A stretch of DNA of 46,400 nucleotides from Chloroflexi bacterium ADurb.Bin325 (GCA_002068935.1 MWBF01000003.1:1-46400); one strand, 5' to 3'; numbered from the stretch's first letter, positions 8,088 through 16,245 are shown. Notes: generated from the sequence alone by a model not told the origin. Translations and numbers: made by a program.

Positions 8088-9092
8088 TCAGACCGTCCAG
8101 CCACGCACGGCGTTCCCCAATATCACATATTCCTGATGCGGCCGATCCGCGACAACGGACGGCAGCAGGATGGACGAATTCAACCCTTGACGGAACTCTC
8201 CCAGCCCCGCCCCTCTGGCAGCGGCCACCAGGCGGGCCGCCTCAACTTCGTTGACGCGCACGGAGTAATCATCCCACACCGTCACCAACCCCTGGTCATA
8301 TGCGCGATGATGCAACGCGCACAGAGCCAGGCCGTTGAAGGTCTCGTCGACGCTTCGTTCGTGATTGACGGGGACGATATGAGCCGCATCGGTCAGGTTC
8401 AGCGCCATCCCACAAAAGGCGCAGCGATGGCCGTAAGCAGTCAGCACCTTCTTACGGAATCTCGCGTCGCGCAGCTTGCGACTGACGGTCGACACCGCCA
8501 CACGCCGCGCCTGAGTGGTGACCGGAAGCTCGGCAGCGTTGACCTCTGGCTCCTGCGCTACAGCCTCCAACGCGGCGAAATCCTCGGTGGACTGACCGAA
8601 GTCGTGCAAGGTTTCGAGGTCGCGCACGTACTGAGCGAAGAAATCAGGCCGAAACGCAATGGCGATTTCCTGGTTGCCTTTGTCAGACGGCGCGAACCCT
8701 GTCTGCGCCGCCAGCTCCAGCGCGCCGCGTCGTATCTGGAGCGAGGGCGAAAAGCCCAGCGACCCGCTGTGCTTGCGCACGTCATAGCCCGCAAAGACCC
8801 CGCCCGCGGCCCACCATCCGAGGATGAGGGTCTTGACGCCGGAAGTCTGCTCGAATTGCGCGACCCCTGTGATCTGGATCCGATACTCATCGGCGGGACG
8901 GGCAGCTCCGCCGCCGTGCGTGATGTTCCAGATATAGATGCGCAGCCGGAGGCTCTCAGCGTCGCGATATATCTGAAGCTCGAACGGATGCTGGTCGGAG
9001 ATGAACAACACGCTCCACCCCGAATCGCGTATCGCATCGATGACGGTTTCAAGGAGTTGTAGCTTCGTCAGCCTCGTGGATGGCTGGGACAT
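8088..9092 (-). CDS. HNH endonuclease, probable restriction enzyme
   Basis: This 334-residue protein has a C-terminal HNH nuclease domain. A zinc pair CAFC (Cys224, Cys227) is followed by the HNH residues His238 (AAHIVP), Asn253 (NGLALC) and His261/262 (LHHRAYD). The first 190 residues form an unassigned beta-rich region, perhaps for DNA recognition (YRIQITGVAQFEQ and similar strands). The gene overlaps the 3' end of the methyltransferase gene by 44 bases and has AGGAG before its ATG, so the two are probably translated in series. The pairing is typical of a type II restriction-modification system. Target sequence and actual cleavage cannot be told. Base composition is visibly less GC-rich than the flanking genes. 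Confidence 0.88.
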   Translation of the reverse strand: MSQPSTRLTKLQLLETVIDAIRDSGWSVLFISDQHPFELQIYRDAESLRLRIYIWNITHGGGAARPADEYRIQITGVAQFEQTSGVKTLILGWWAAGGVFAGYDVRKHSGSLGFSPSLQIRRGALELAAQTGFAPSDKGNQEIAIAFRPDFFAQYVRDLETLHDFGQSTEDFAALEAVAQEPEVNAAELPVTTQARRVAVSTVSRKLRDARFRKKVLTAYGHRCAFCGMALNLTDAAHIVPVNHERSVDETFNGLALCALHHRAYDQGLVTVWDDYSVRVNEVEAARLVAAARGAGLGEFRQGLNSSILLPSVVADRPHQEYVILGNAVRGWTV

Positions 9093-10017
9093 GATCGCTC
9101 CTGAGCGGGAACAGGTCGTTGACTTCCTGAAAACGATAAAGACTCCCCTTCAGATATGTCTCGTCTATCTCAAAGGCAAGCCAGCGCCGCCTTGCCATCT
9201 CTGCGGCCTGTCCCGTGGTGTTCGAGCCGGCAAAGGGATCCAACACGACATCGCCTTCATCCGTCAGGAAATCGATGAAGAAGCGCGCGAAATCGAGCGG
9301 AAAACGAGCCGGGTGCGATTTTATCCCCGCCTCATTGCAGCGGCGCAAATAGGCGCTGTTCGATTCCGTATTCGCCAGGCTCAGGAGATTGGGCGGGATT
9401 GCGCCCTCGTTGTCTCTGCTGAACTTGTCCGAAATATCCCATCCGCTGGGCCGCTTCTTGGCCTTGTAGCCGTTTTCCAGCAGCTGTTTCATGCTCTCGC
9501 TATAAGGCTTCAAAACCTTGCGGTTGTCGGCTTTGGGCCACTCGGTGACCGATAGCCACCAGACAACATTGACCGAATCTTTGACGCGAATCCTGCGCAC
9601 ATTGACCCATTCGGCAGGCGCAGGCAACCGCGATGGGTTGTAATGGTAAAACTCCTGGGCCAGGAAGAAGCCCAGTTCTTTGCAGAGGCGTACAAGCAGC
9701 TCGAACTGATAGATGGCGCGAACGGGCGTGCCGGGAAGATATGCGCCCCCGAGGTCTATAACGAGCGATCCGTTATCCGACAAGATGCGCTTGAACTGCC
9801 GGGCGAACTCCAGGAACCATTCCACGTATTCATCGGCGCTCTTGTTGCCATATTCCTTCTTGCGGGTCAGGGCAAACGGGGGCGAAGTGACGATCAGGTC
9901 GATCGATTTATCGGCGAGCTGCGCCATCAATTCGAGGCTGTCGCCCAGGTGCGCCTCGCCGAATTCGGTTCGATAATAGGGAACGCTTGCCATTTTCGGA
10001 AGCGGAGCAAAGGTCAT
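9049..10017 (-). CDS. Site-specific DNA methyltransferase, beta class
   Basis: This 322-residue enzyme transfers methyl from S-adenosylmethionine to an exocyclic amino group of DNA. Catalytic motif IV, TSPPF (residues 44-48), lies near the N-terminus and the AdoMet-binding motif I, DPFAGSNTTG (260-269), near the C-terminus; this order defines the beta class. SPPF rather than NPPY favours N4-cytosine over N6-adenine, but both remain possible. The middle (about 90-240) would hold the target-recognition region. I chose the ATG at 10017, with AAGGTG nine bases before it; a GTG at 10026 would fall on that ribosome site. It overlaps the HNH gene, its likely cognate nuclease, and lies 80 bases from a tRNA gene. 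Confidence 0.9.
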   Translation of the reverse strand: MTFAPLPKMASVPYYRTEFGEAHLGDSLELMAQLADKSIDLIVTSPPFALTRKKEYGNKSADEYVEWFLEFARQFKRILSDNGSLVIDLGGAYLPGTPVRAIYQFELLVRLCKELGFFLAQEFYHYNPSRLPAPAEWVNVRRIRVKDSVNVVWWLSVTEWPKADNRKVLKPYSESMKQLLENGYKAKKRPSGWDISDKFSRDNEGAIPPNLLSLANTESNSAYLRRCNEAGIKSHPARFPLDFARFFIDFLTDEGDVVLDPFAGSNTTGQAAEMARRRWLAFEIDETYLKGSLYRFQEVNDLFPLRSDHVPAIHEADEATTP

Positions 10018-10096
10018 GGTCGTCACCTTCTCTCGATGTCTATGAACTGATAAGCTGGTTGTCTGCCTTTACGACCACAACCTCAGCGGAATCGGA

Positions 10097-10180
10097 TAGG
10101 ACGGGTGGGACTCGAACCCACACGGGTTGTTCACCCCTCGGTTTTTAAGACCGATGCGTATGCCGTTTCGCCACCGTCCC
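10097..10180 (-). tRNA. tRNA-Leu (anticodon TAA)
   Basis: The 84-base gene folds as a class II tRNA. The acceptor stem pairs GGGACGG with CCGTCCT (one G-U pair). The anticodon stem TCGGT/ACCGA carries the loop CTTAAAA with TAA at 10147-10145. A four-pair variable arm (GGGT/ACCC) and a T arm GTGGG-TTCGAGT-CCCAC follow. CCA is not encoded. It decodes UUA leucine codons, which should be rare in a genome this GC-rich. The restriction-modification pair lies immediately downstream. Confidence 0.95.
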
Positions 10181-10236
10181 CGGGATTGCCCCGATTGTAT
10201 CATTTGTGGGCCGCTTTTGACAAAGCGCGCGTCCGC

Positions 10237-11253
10237 TCACCCGCCGACCACGCGCCACACCTCTGCCAGGTCGGCGCAGTAGTGGCTGCACAGGGCCCGC
10301 GTGCCGCTCGCCTCGATGTTGCCGCCGGCCAGGCCGATGGTGGGGAACCCGGCCAGGCGGATGGCGCAGACGCCCGCGCCCGAATCCTCGATGCCCACCA
10401 CGCGGTTGCGCTCGCCGAAGGGGATGCCGAGGCCGACGCGCGCGGCCTCGGCGTAGAGCCACGGGTGCGGCTTGGGGGTCAGCTCGCCCAGCGTGCCGGC
10501 CGCGCCCCGGCCCAGCGGATAGCCGGCGGTGATGATCGCATCGTAGAAGTCGGCCGGGTCGCCCAGCCCCAGCGCGCGGAACGCGGCCACGATCTCCGGG
10601 TACGCCTTCTCGTACAGGCCCGAGGTCACCAGCGCGATGCGGATGCCCGCGGCCTTGAGCGCCAGCAGAAACTCCTTCAGCCCCGCAGCCGGCCGGAAGG
10701 CGTCGGCCCGGCCGCGGCCCTCCAGGATGGCCCGCATCTCGCGGCGCGCGTGCTCGAAGTAGAGCGCGCGCGCCTGCTCGACCGTCCGGCCGGGACAGTA
10801 TTTCGTCACGCAGTATTGCAGGTGCTCCGATACGCTGTGGCCGGAGACAAAGGGCAGATCCGCCGGTTCGAGGCTGAAGCGCGGGTTGTCGAGCAGGCTC
10901 GCAACCGTCTGCTCGATGATTCCCATCCAGAAGCCCTCGCTGTGCACGCTCGTGCCGTCCAGATCCATCAGCACCGCCCGCACGGGCCGCTCCAGGCCGA
11001 CCTCGTGGAGCGGATAGAAGGCCGGATAGCCCAGCCCGGAGCCCACGTAGGCCAGCGTGTGGCCGGCGCGCTGCGTCCTGGCCGCGCGGAACGCGATGAG
11101 CTCCACCTTCCGGTCGCCCGTCGCGTGGATGGAGGTCACACCGTCCGCGCCCGCCCGGAACCGCCCGCCGCCGCCCGTCCGCAGGGGGATCAGCCCGCTG
11201 TCCGCGGGCAGCCAGCCCAGGCCAGGGATGAACGCGGCGGCCGGCGTGCTCAC
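10237..11253 (-). CDS. HAD-superfamily phosphatase with N-terminal extension
   Basis: This 338-residue protein has a HAD hydrolase domain from about residue 90. It contains DLDGT with nucleophile Asp97 and acid Asp99, the VTSG loop, a Lys in KPHPW and the acidic pair in EDSGAG, with a beta-phosphoglucomutase-like cap. Such enzymes hydrolyse or isomerise sugar phosphates. The 90-residue N-terminal extension is unusual; it has no motif I recognise and looks beta-rich. The start is a GTG at 11253 that overlaps the stop of the MFS gene by four bases (GTGA), indicating translational coupling. The open frame continues upstream inside the MFS gene, but that part is a shadow. Confidence 0.85.
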   Translation of the reverse strand: MSTPAAAFIPGLGWLPADSGLIPLRTGGGGRFRAGADGVTSIHATGDRKVELIAFRAARTQRAGHTLAYVGSGLGYPAFYPLHEVGLERPVRAVLMDLDGTSVHSEGFWMGIIEQTVASLLDNPRFSLEPADLPFVSGHSVSEHLQYCVTKYCPGRTVEQARALYFEHARREMRAILEGRGRADAFRPAAGLKEFLLALKAAGIRIALVTSGLYEKAYPEIVAAFRALGLGDPADFYDAIITAGYPLGRGAAGTLGELTPKPHPWLYAEAARVGLGIPFGERNRVVGIEDSGAGVCAIRLAGFPTIGLAGGNIEASGTRALCSHYCADLAEVWRVVGG

Positions 11254-12545
11254 GTCATGTTCCTCACGCGCGGATAGCGCAGCGCCACGAACAGCCCGTA
11301 GCCGAGCGAGACGACTGCGCCGACCAGCACGGCGACCGGCGCATTGAACCGGTCGGCCATGAACCCGGCCTGCAGGCCGCCGAGCCGCATCGTGCTCTGG
11401 AGCACCAGGGTGTAGATGCTCATCACCCGGCCGCGCACCTCGTCCGGCACCGCGAGCTGCAACAACGTATTGGCGAGCGAATTCTGGAAGACGAAGCTGG
11501 CGCCGACGCCCATGAGCAGGAACGTCGAGAGCAGAAACGAGCGCGACAGCGCGAAGGCGATCAGCAGCGCGGGGAAGCTCAGGTTGCCGGCGGTGAGGAA
11601 GGGGCCTCGCCGCACGTAGTGGGGCAGCGACGCCACGGCCAGCGCGCCGATCACCGCGCCGATCCCCACCGCGGTCAACAGGATGCCGAGCGGCAGCGCC
11701 TCGGGCGCCGCGCAACGGAGCAGCGCCCGAGGCCCGTCGCACAGATAGCGAATGGTGGGCTGCGCGCTCTCGATCAGCACCTCCCCGGCGAAGACCGGCT
11801 GGAGCGTGCTGTAGGGCATGGAGAGGAACGCGCTGACCGCCACGAGGCTGATGAGGACCATGATGGTCTGACGGCTGAAGATGTAGCGGAAGCCCTCGGC
11901 CATGTGGCCGGCCAGGTTGTAGCGGATGCTGGACGGGGTCCGCTGCGGGGGCAGGTTGCGCATCAGCAGCAGGCTGGCGATGACCGCGACGAAGCTCAGG
12001 CCGTTGAGGAAGAAGGCCGGGCCTTCGCCCAGCGCGGCCACCAGCGTGCCGGCGAGCGCGGGGCCGAGCGCCCGCGCGCCGTTGAAGATGGTCGAGTTCA
12101 GCGCGATGGCGTTGGTCAGATCCTCGCGAACCGTGACCATGTCCACGACGAACGCCTGCCGCGCGGGCAGGTCGATGGCCTGCGCCGCGCCCAGCACGAA
12201 CGCCAGCACATAGACGTGCCAGATCTGCACGACGCCCCGCCAGGCCAGCGCGGCCAGGAGGAACGCCTGCGCCATCATCACGGCCTGCGCAAACAGGATG
12301 ATGGAGCGCCGGGGAACCCGGTCGGCGATTGAGCCGCCCCAGAGCGAGAGCGGGATGAGGGGGATCAGGCCGATGGCGGTCACGATGCCCAGCGCGGCCG
12401 CGGAGCCGGTCAGCCGGTACACCAGGACCTGCTGGGCCATGGTCTGCATCCAGGTGCCGACGAGCGAGAGACCCTGACCGAAGAACCAGAGCCGAAAGTT
12501 ATAATGGCGCAGGGCGCGAAACGTGGCCGGAAGGGCTAGGCTCAT
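11250..12545 (-). CDS. MFS transporter, EntS/MFS_3-like
   Basis: This 431-residue major facilitator protein has about 10-12 hydrophobic segments, the usual length for the family. The conserved loop GGSIADRVPRRS follows the second segment and matches the MFS signature. DEVRGRVMSIY near residue 350 is typical of the MFS_3 group, which includes the enterobactin exporter EntS. It probably exports a small molecule or drug across the inner membrane. The ATG at 12545 coincides with the expected transcription start of a very good promoter and has no ribosome site, so the message may be leaderless. It overlaps the downstream HAD gene by four bases. Confidence 0.9.
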   Translation of the reverse strand: MSLALPATFRALRHYNFRLWFFGQGLSLVGTWMQTMAQQVLVYRLTGSAAALGIVTAIGLIPLIPLSLWGGSIADRVPRRSIILFAQAVMMAQAFLLAALAWRGVVQIWHVYVLAFVLGAAQAIDLPARQAFVVDMVTVREDLTNAIALNSTIFNGARALGPALAGTLVAALGEGPAFFLNGLSFVAVIASLLLMRNLPPQRTPSSIRYNLAGHMAEGFRYIFSRQTIMVLISLVAVSAFLSMPYSTLQPVFAGEVLIESAQPTIRYLCDGPRALLRCAAPEALPLGILLTAVGIGAVIGALAVASLPHYVRRGPFLTAGNLSFPALLIAFALSRSFLLSTFLLMGVGASFVFQNSLANTLLQLAVPDEVRGRVMSIYTLVLQSTMRLGGLQAGFMADRFNAPVAVLVGAVVSLGYGLFVALRYPRVRNMT

Positions 12546-12552
12546 GGAGGAT

Positions 12553-12581
12553 ATTATAGCGATAGGGCGGCGGGCTGACAA
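12553..12581 (-). promoter_or_regulatory. Near-consensus promoter giving a leaderless MFS transcript
   Basis: Read leftward: TTGTCA (12581-12576), exactly 17 bases, TATAAT (12558-12553). Seven bases then separate the -10 box from the ATG at 12545, the normal distance to a transcription start. The sequence before the ATG (atcctcc) has no Shine-Dalgarno character. Confidence 0.82.
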
Positions 12582-12594
12582 AGTGAAGACGGGG

Positions 12595-12631
12595 TAAAAC
12601 AAACCCGGCTTCTGCGAGAAACCGGGTTTGT
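12595..12631 (-). terminator. Intrinsic terminator after the PhyH pair
   Basis: Ten-base perfect arms ACAAACCCGG (12599-12608) and CCGGGTTTGT (12622-12631) enclose a 13-base loop. Read leftward, the stem is followed by TTTT. It lies about 80 bases past the stop of the second PhyH gene and just upstream of the MFS promoter, separating the two units. Confidence 0.8.
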
Positions 12632-12708
12632 GGCTGGGCCGGCCGGCTACAGGCGGACCGGCGAGAGGCGCCGGCGCGCGGATTCAGGCTCCGCGCCCCG
12701 ACAGCGCG

Positions 12709-13563
12709 TCACGGCGCAAAGCCGTTCGTCGCGTTCCACGACCGGGCGTATTCGTTCCAGGCCTGCCAGTCGTGGAAGGGCATATGCTCGCCGCCCACGA
12801 ACAGCGGGAAGGGGTGGTAACGGTTGTCCACGTTCGGATGCGCGCGGCCGCGCAGCAGAAACGCGCCGGCCCAGCGCTCCTCGCTGACGATGCGCGTGGA
12901 GGTCGGGATGTAGCGGATGGTCAGGCCCCGCCGCCAGCGCGCCGAGATGTTGGCGTTCGAGCCGTGGATGATGTTCGGATGGTGGATCTCCACGTCGCCC
13001 GCCTTGAGGATGACGTCCACGGCCTGCGACTCGTCCAGCTCGGACGGCCGGATGCCGGTGCCCAGGACGTTGCGCCCGTCGTCCTGCCGCTCCATCTCGT
13101 CGAGCTTCAGCAGCCGCTGGTTCTGCGTCCCCGACAGCACCCGCAGACAGCCGTTCTCCACGTCGGCGTCATCCACCGCCAGCCACAGCGTCACGACTTC
13201 CATCGGCTCCAGCGGCCAGAAGCTGCCGTCCTGGTGCCAGAGGACGCTCTGCCCGTCGTGAGGCCGCTTCGCGATATAGTGCGAGGCGAACAGCGCGATG
13301 TCCGGGCCGATGAACTGCTCGACCACGTCCAGCAGCCGCGGGTCGCTGATGAGGCGGACCCAGAAGGGATCGTTGGTCATCAGGTGGTGGTGCAACTGCT
13401 CCGGGCGGACGCCGGGGTGCTTTGCGAGCAGCCAATCGACGTGGCTGCGCGCCTCGGCCATCAGCCCCTCGTCAACCACGGCATGGGCCGCCACCCATCC
13501 GTCCCGGTCATATTGGCTGCGCAGGTCGGTCTGCGCAGCGACAGCAGTAGTGGTCATGTTCAA
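12709..13563 (-). CDS. PhyH-family Fe(II)/2-oxoglutarate dioxygenase
   Basis: This 284-residue phytanoyl-CoA dioxygenase-family enzyme should hydroxylate a small organic substrate using Fe(II), O2 and 2-oxoglutarate. The iron triad is His110-x-Asp112 (WHQDGSFW) and distal His200 (IIHGSN). An Arg around 211-212 can bind the cosubstrate. Length is normal. The substrate is unknown; bacterial PhyH proteins act on varied acids, ectoine and natural-product intermediates. The ATG overlaps the stop of the upstream paralogue by four bases (ATGA), so the two are coupled. A terminator follows at 12595-12631. The two neighbouring sequences differ clearly, so they are not a recent tandem copy. Confidence 0.9.
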   Translation of the reverse strand: MNMTTTAVAAQTDLRSQYDRDGWVAAHAVVDEGLMAEARSHVDWLLAKHPGVRPEQLHHHLMTNDPFWVRLISDPRLLDVVEQFIGPDIALFASHYIAKRPHDGQSVLWHQDGSFWPLEPMEVVTLWLAVDDADVENGCLRVLSGTQNQRLLKLDEMERQDDGRNVLGTGIRPSELDESQAVDVILKAGDVEIHHPNIIHGSNANISARWRRGLTIRYIPTSTRIVSEERWAGAFLLRGRAHPNVDNRYHPFPLFVGGEHMPFHDWQAWNEYARSWNATNGFAP

Positions 13564-14348
13564 TCCTGCCGGAACAGCGGCTGCCCTTCCCGGCGGTCAC
13601 GGTAGCCCCAGACCATCAGCCCGGGCCGGGCGAGGCTCTGCCCCGCAATCTGGATGTTCTGCGGGTCGCGGTAGCCCACGCGCACGAGCCGCCGCGCCTT
13701 ATCCGTCGTGTTGATGTAGGAGCCGTGGATGGTGTAGATGTTGAAGAGCACCACATCGCCCCGCTTGGCCGGCACGGGCACGGTGTCCTCCAGCGGGTAC
13801 TCGTCCAACGGCAGATACGGCGAGCAGGGCCCCTCCGCGGTCTCGGTGATGTGCTTCAGCTTGCCGAGCTTGTGCGAGCCGTCGAGGAAGCGAATCTCGC
13901 CGTTGGCGTGGCTGGTGTCGTCCAGGTGGACCAGCACATCCACATAGGCGTCGCTCGTATGCTCGTAGAAGGGATGATCCTGGTGCATGGGGAAGGGGTG
14001 GCCGGCCTGGGGCGGCTTGATGTGCAGGGTCGAGTGGTGCAGCTCCACATCGCCGCCGAGGATGTCGTGCATCGCCTCCGCCAGCTTCCGATGCGTCACC
14101 GCCCGCATCCACGCCGCAGAATAGAACTGCAAGTCGTGCATGGCGGTGAGCCGTGTCTTCTTCTCGGTTTCCGCATTCATATAGGCCTTGCGCCACGGCC
14201 CCGACCATCCCTTGCTGGTGACGGCCCAATCATGTACGAGGCGGTCGAGCTCATCCGACAGCTCGTCGGTCTCCTGCGGCGTAAACATCTCCGGGATACG
14301 CAGAAAACCGTGCTCGTGATAGTACGCGATCTGCTCCTGGGTCAACAT
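13560..14348 (-). CDS. PhyH-family Fe(II)/2-oxoglutarate dioxygenase (second)
   Basis: This 262-residue dioxygenase is in the same broad family as its downstream neighbour. Its triad is His122-x-Asp124 (MHQDHPFY) and His208 (TIHGSYIN), with Arg220 or its neighbours well placed for 2-oxoglutarate. The start has GAGGAGGG upstream. The GEIRFLDGSHK sequence is typical of PhyH proteins. It is the first gene of a two-gene leftward operon and is divergent from a KDPG-type aldolase and a CitE-like lyase. Hydroxylation followed by carbon-carbon cleavage is a natural order of reactions, so the four genes may form one catabolic route. This is inferred from position only. Confidence 0.9.
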   Translation of the reverse strand: MLTQEQIAYYHEHGFLRIPEMFTPQETDELSDELDRLVHDWAVTSKGWSGPWRKAYMNAETEKKTRLTAMHDLQFYSAAWMRAVTHRKLAEAMHDILGGDVELHHSTLHIKPPQAGHPFPMHQDHPFYEHTSDAYVDVLVHLDDTSHANGEIRFLDGSHKLGKLKHITETAEGPCSPYLPLDEYPLEDTVPVPAKRGDVVLFNIYTIHGSYINTTDKARRLVRVGYRDPQNIQIAGQSLARPGLMVWGYRDRREGQPLFRQD

Positions 14349-14398
14349 CTATACCCTCCTCGATCTTCGAATGGCAGTTCAAACAGCGGTTTAGCGCT

Positions 14399-14421
14399 CT
14401 GCTAACAGCGTACATTAGCAG
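14399..14421. promoter_or_regulatory. Candidate operator between the PhyH and aldolase genes
   Basis: Seven-base arms CTGCTAA and TTAGCAG are separated by nine bases, and a further TTAGC lies just upstream at 14391-14395, forming an overlapping inverted repeat with GCTAA. The site lies about 50 bases before the PhyH start. The arms suit a dimeric regulator, which is not encoded next to it. Confidence 0.45.
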
Positions 14422-14540
14422 CGCGGGCCGCGCTCGTCGGTGACGCGCATGACAGTCAGACGCATGCGCCCGCGACGACGTCGAAAATCCCGCGCTCCGG
14501 CTCTTTGGCGCGAATCATCAAGCCGGCACCGGGCCATTCG

Positions 14541-14549
14541 TGCTATAAT
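14541..14549 (+). promoter_or_regulatory. Extended -10 promoter for the aldolase genes
   Basis: TGCTATAAT is a perfect extended -10 element with a consensus TATAAT hexamer. No good -35 lies 16-18 bases upstream. Transcription would start near 14556, about 35 bases before the ATG at 14591. Confidence 0.65.
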
Positions 14550-14590
14550 GCAGCCAGCTATTGCCCGACAACATCAGGGAGGTCAGTGTC

Positions 14591-15283
14591 ATGGCACGTT
14601 TCACCCGGCTCGATGTCCTCAACACCATCGTCAACACGGGCCTTGTCCCGGTCTTCTACAGCCCTGACGCCGAGGTCAGCCGTCAGGTGGCGCGCGCGAT
14701 CCAGGCGGGCGGCTGCAATCTGCTGGAGTTCACCAACCGCGGCGATTTTGCGCCGGAGGTGTTCCGCGAGCTGGCGCAGTACTGCGCGGCCGAGCTGCCC
14801 GACATGATCCTGGGGGTCGGCTCGATCGTGGATGCGCCGACTGCCGCGCTCTACATCGCCTACGGCGCAAACTTCGTGGTCGGCCCGCTGCTCAACCCGG
14901 AGGTCGCGCGGCTGTGCAACCGCCGCAAGATCCCCTACAGCCCCGGCTGCGGCAGCGCTTCGGAGATCTCCGAGGCGGAGGAGCTGGGCGTCGAGATCGT
15001 CAAGGTGTTCCCCGGCGATTCGGTGGGCGGCCCCGCGTTCGTCAAGTCGATCCTCGGCCCCTGCCCCTGGACGCGCATGATGCCGACCGGCGGCGTGGAG
15101 GCGACGCGCGAGAGCCTGTCCGCCTGGTTCAAGGCCGGCGTCAGCGCGGTGGGCATCGGGTCCAACCTGATCCGCAAGGAGTATCTGGCGCAGCAGGACT
15201 ACGCCGCGCTGACCGCGCACACCCGCCAGGTGCTCGACTGGATCCACGAGCTCCGGGCCGGGGCGCGGATCCGGAGCGTATAA
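14591..15283 (+). CDS. KDPG/KHG-type bifunctional aldolase
   Basis: This 230-residue class I aldolase resembles 2-keto-3-deoxy-6-phosphogluconate / 4-hydroxy-2-oxoglutarate aldolase, which releases pyruvate. The Schiff-base lysine is Lys138 in IVKVFPG, and the catalytic Glu is in LLEFTNR near residue 39. The C-terminal phosphate-binding GIGSNL is present. I chose the ATG at 14591 because AGGGAGG lies eight bases upstream; an ATG at 14561 lies before that site. The 28-base gap to the following CitE-like gene, with its own good ribosome site, suggests an operon. The active sugar acid may differ from KDPG; no edd gene is visible nearby. Confidence 0.88.
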   Translation: MARFTRLDVLNTIVNTGLVPVFYSPDAEVSRQVARAIQAGGCNLLEFTNRGDFAPEVFRELAQYCAAELPDMILGVGSIVDAPTAALYIAYGANFVVGPLLNPEVARLCNRRKIPYSPGCGSASEISEAEELGVEIVKVFPGDSVGGPAFVKSILGPCPWTRMMPTGGVEATRESLSAWFKAGVSAVGIGSNLIRKEYLAQQDYAALTAHTRQVLDWIHELRAGARIRSV

Positions 15284-15310
15284 GCCCGGCCCCTTTCAGG
15301 AGGATTGCCC

Positions 15311-16183
15311 ATGCGCCAGCGCCGCGCGCTGCTCTACATCCCCGGCGCAGACGAGCGCAAGATCCGCAAGGCGCCGACGCTCGATGCGGACTGCATCTGT
15401 CTCGACATGGAGGACGGCGTGGCCGCCAGCCGCAAGGTCGAGGCGCGCACGACCGTCGCGGCCGCGCTGCGCGAGCTCGACTTCGGCCGCGCGGAGCGGC
15501 TGGCGCGCATCAACCCGCCGGCCTCCGGGCTGGCCGAAGAGGATCTGGCCGCCGCGCTCGCCGGCCGGCCCGACGGCGTCGTCATCCCCAAGGTCGAGCA
15601 TGCCGCGGACATTGCCTGGGCCGACGCGCGCATCGCCGCGGCCGAGCAGGCGCACGGCTGGCCGGCCGGCGGCGTCGCGCTGATCGCCATGGTCGAAACC
15701 GCGCTCGGCATCGTCAACCTCGCGCAGATTGCCGGCGCCAGCCCACGGCTGCAAGCGCTCATCTTCGGCGCGGAGGATTTCGCCGGCGACATCGGCGCGA
15801 TCCGCACCCCCGCGGCCTGGGAGGTGTTCTATGCGCGCAGCGCGGTCGTCACGCATGCGGCCGCCTGCGGCCTGCAGGCCATCGACATGGTGTATATCGA
15901 CTACCGCGACACGGCCGGGCTGACAGCCGAGGCCGAGGCCGGCGCGCGGCTGGGCTACACCGGCAAGCAGGTCATCCACCCGGCGCAGATCGCGGCGGTG
16001 CAGGCCGCGTTCACGCCCGATGCCGCGGCCATCGCCCATGCCCGACGCCTCCTGGCCGCGATGGCGGAGCATCAGGCCGCGGGCGCGGGCGCGTTCAGCC
16101 TAGACGGCAAGATGATCGACATGCCGCTCATCAAGGCCGCGCGGCGGGTGCTGGCGCGCGCCGGGCTGTCCGCGGAGGATTAA
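15311..16183 (+). CDS. HpcH/HpaI aldolase / CitE-like lyase
   Basis: This 290-residue TIM-barrel protein is of the citrate-lyase-beta / malyl-CoA lyase type. Landmarks include LLYIPGADERK near the N-terminus, LDMEDGVA (Mg-region acids), MVETALGIVN and FGAEDFAGDIGA with metal-binding Glu/Asp, then GKQVIHPAQ. The C-terminus DGKMIDMPLIKAARRVL is typical of stand-alone CitE-like and CLYBL enzymes that cleave or make malyl-, citramalyl- or beta-methylmalyl-CoA. AGGAGG precedes the ATG at 15311; an in-frame TTG at 15305 is less likely. Lying after the KDPG-type aldolase, it would join pyruvate- or acetyl-CoA-yielding steps. No CitF/CitD partner is present, so true citrate lyase is excluded. Confidence 0.88.
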   Translation: MRQRRALLYIPGADERKIRKAPTLDADCICLDMEDGVAASRKVEARTTVAAALRELDFGRAERLARINPPASGLAEEDLAAALAGRPDGVVIPKVEHAADIAWADARIAAAEQAHGWPAGGVALIAMVETALGIVNLAQIAGASPRLQALIFGAEDFAGDIGAIRTPAAWEVFYARSAVVTHAAACGLQAIDMVYIDYRDTAGLTAEAEAGARLGYTGKQVIHPAQIAAVQAAFTPDAAAIAHARRLLAAMAEHQAAGAGAFSLDGKMIDMPLIKAARRVLARAGLSAED

Positions 16184-16216
16184 ACAGGCCGCGCTAAAAT
16201 CGGGCATGTCCCATAC

Positions 16217-16245
16217 TTGCACGGTTTAGCAAGGTGTGGTATAGT
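16217..16245 (+). promoter_or_regulatory. Promoter for the zinc-ribbon gene
   Basis: TTGCAC (16217-16222), 17 bases, then TATAGT (16240-16245). Transcription would start near 16252 and give a leader of about 125 bases. A lone TTGACA at 16333-16338 lacks a matching -10. Confidence 0.65.
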
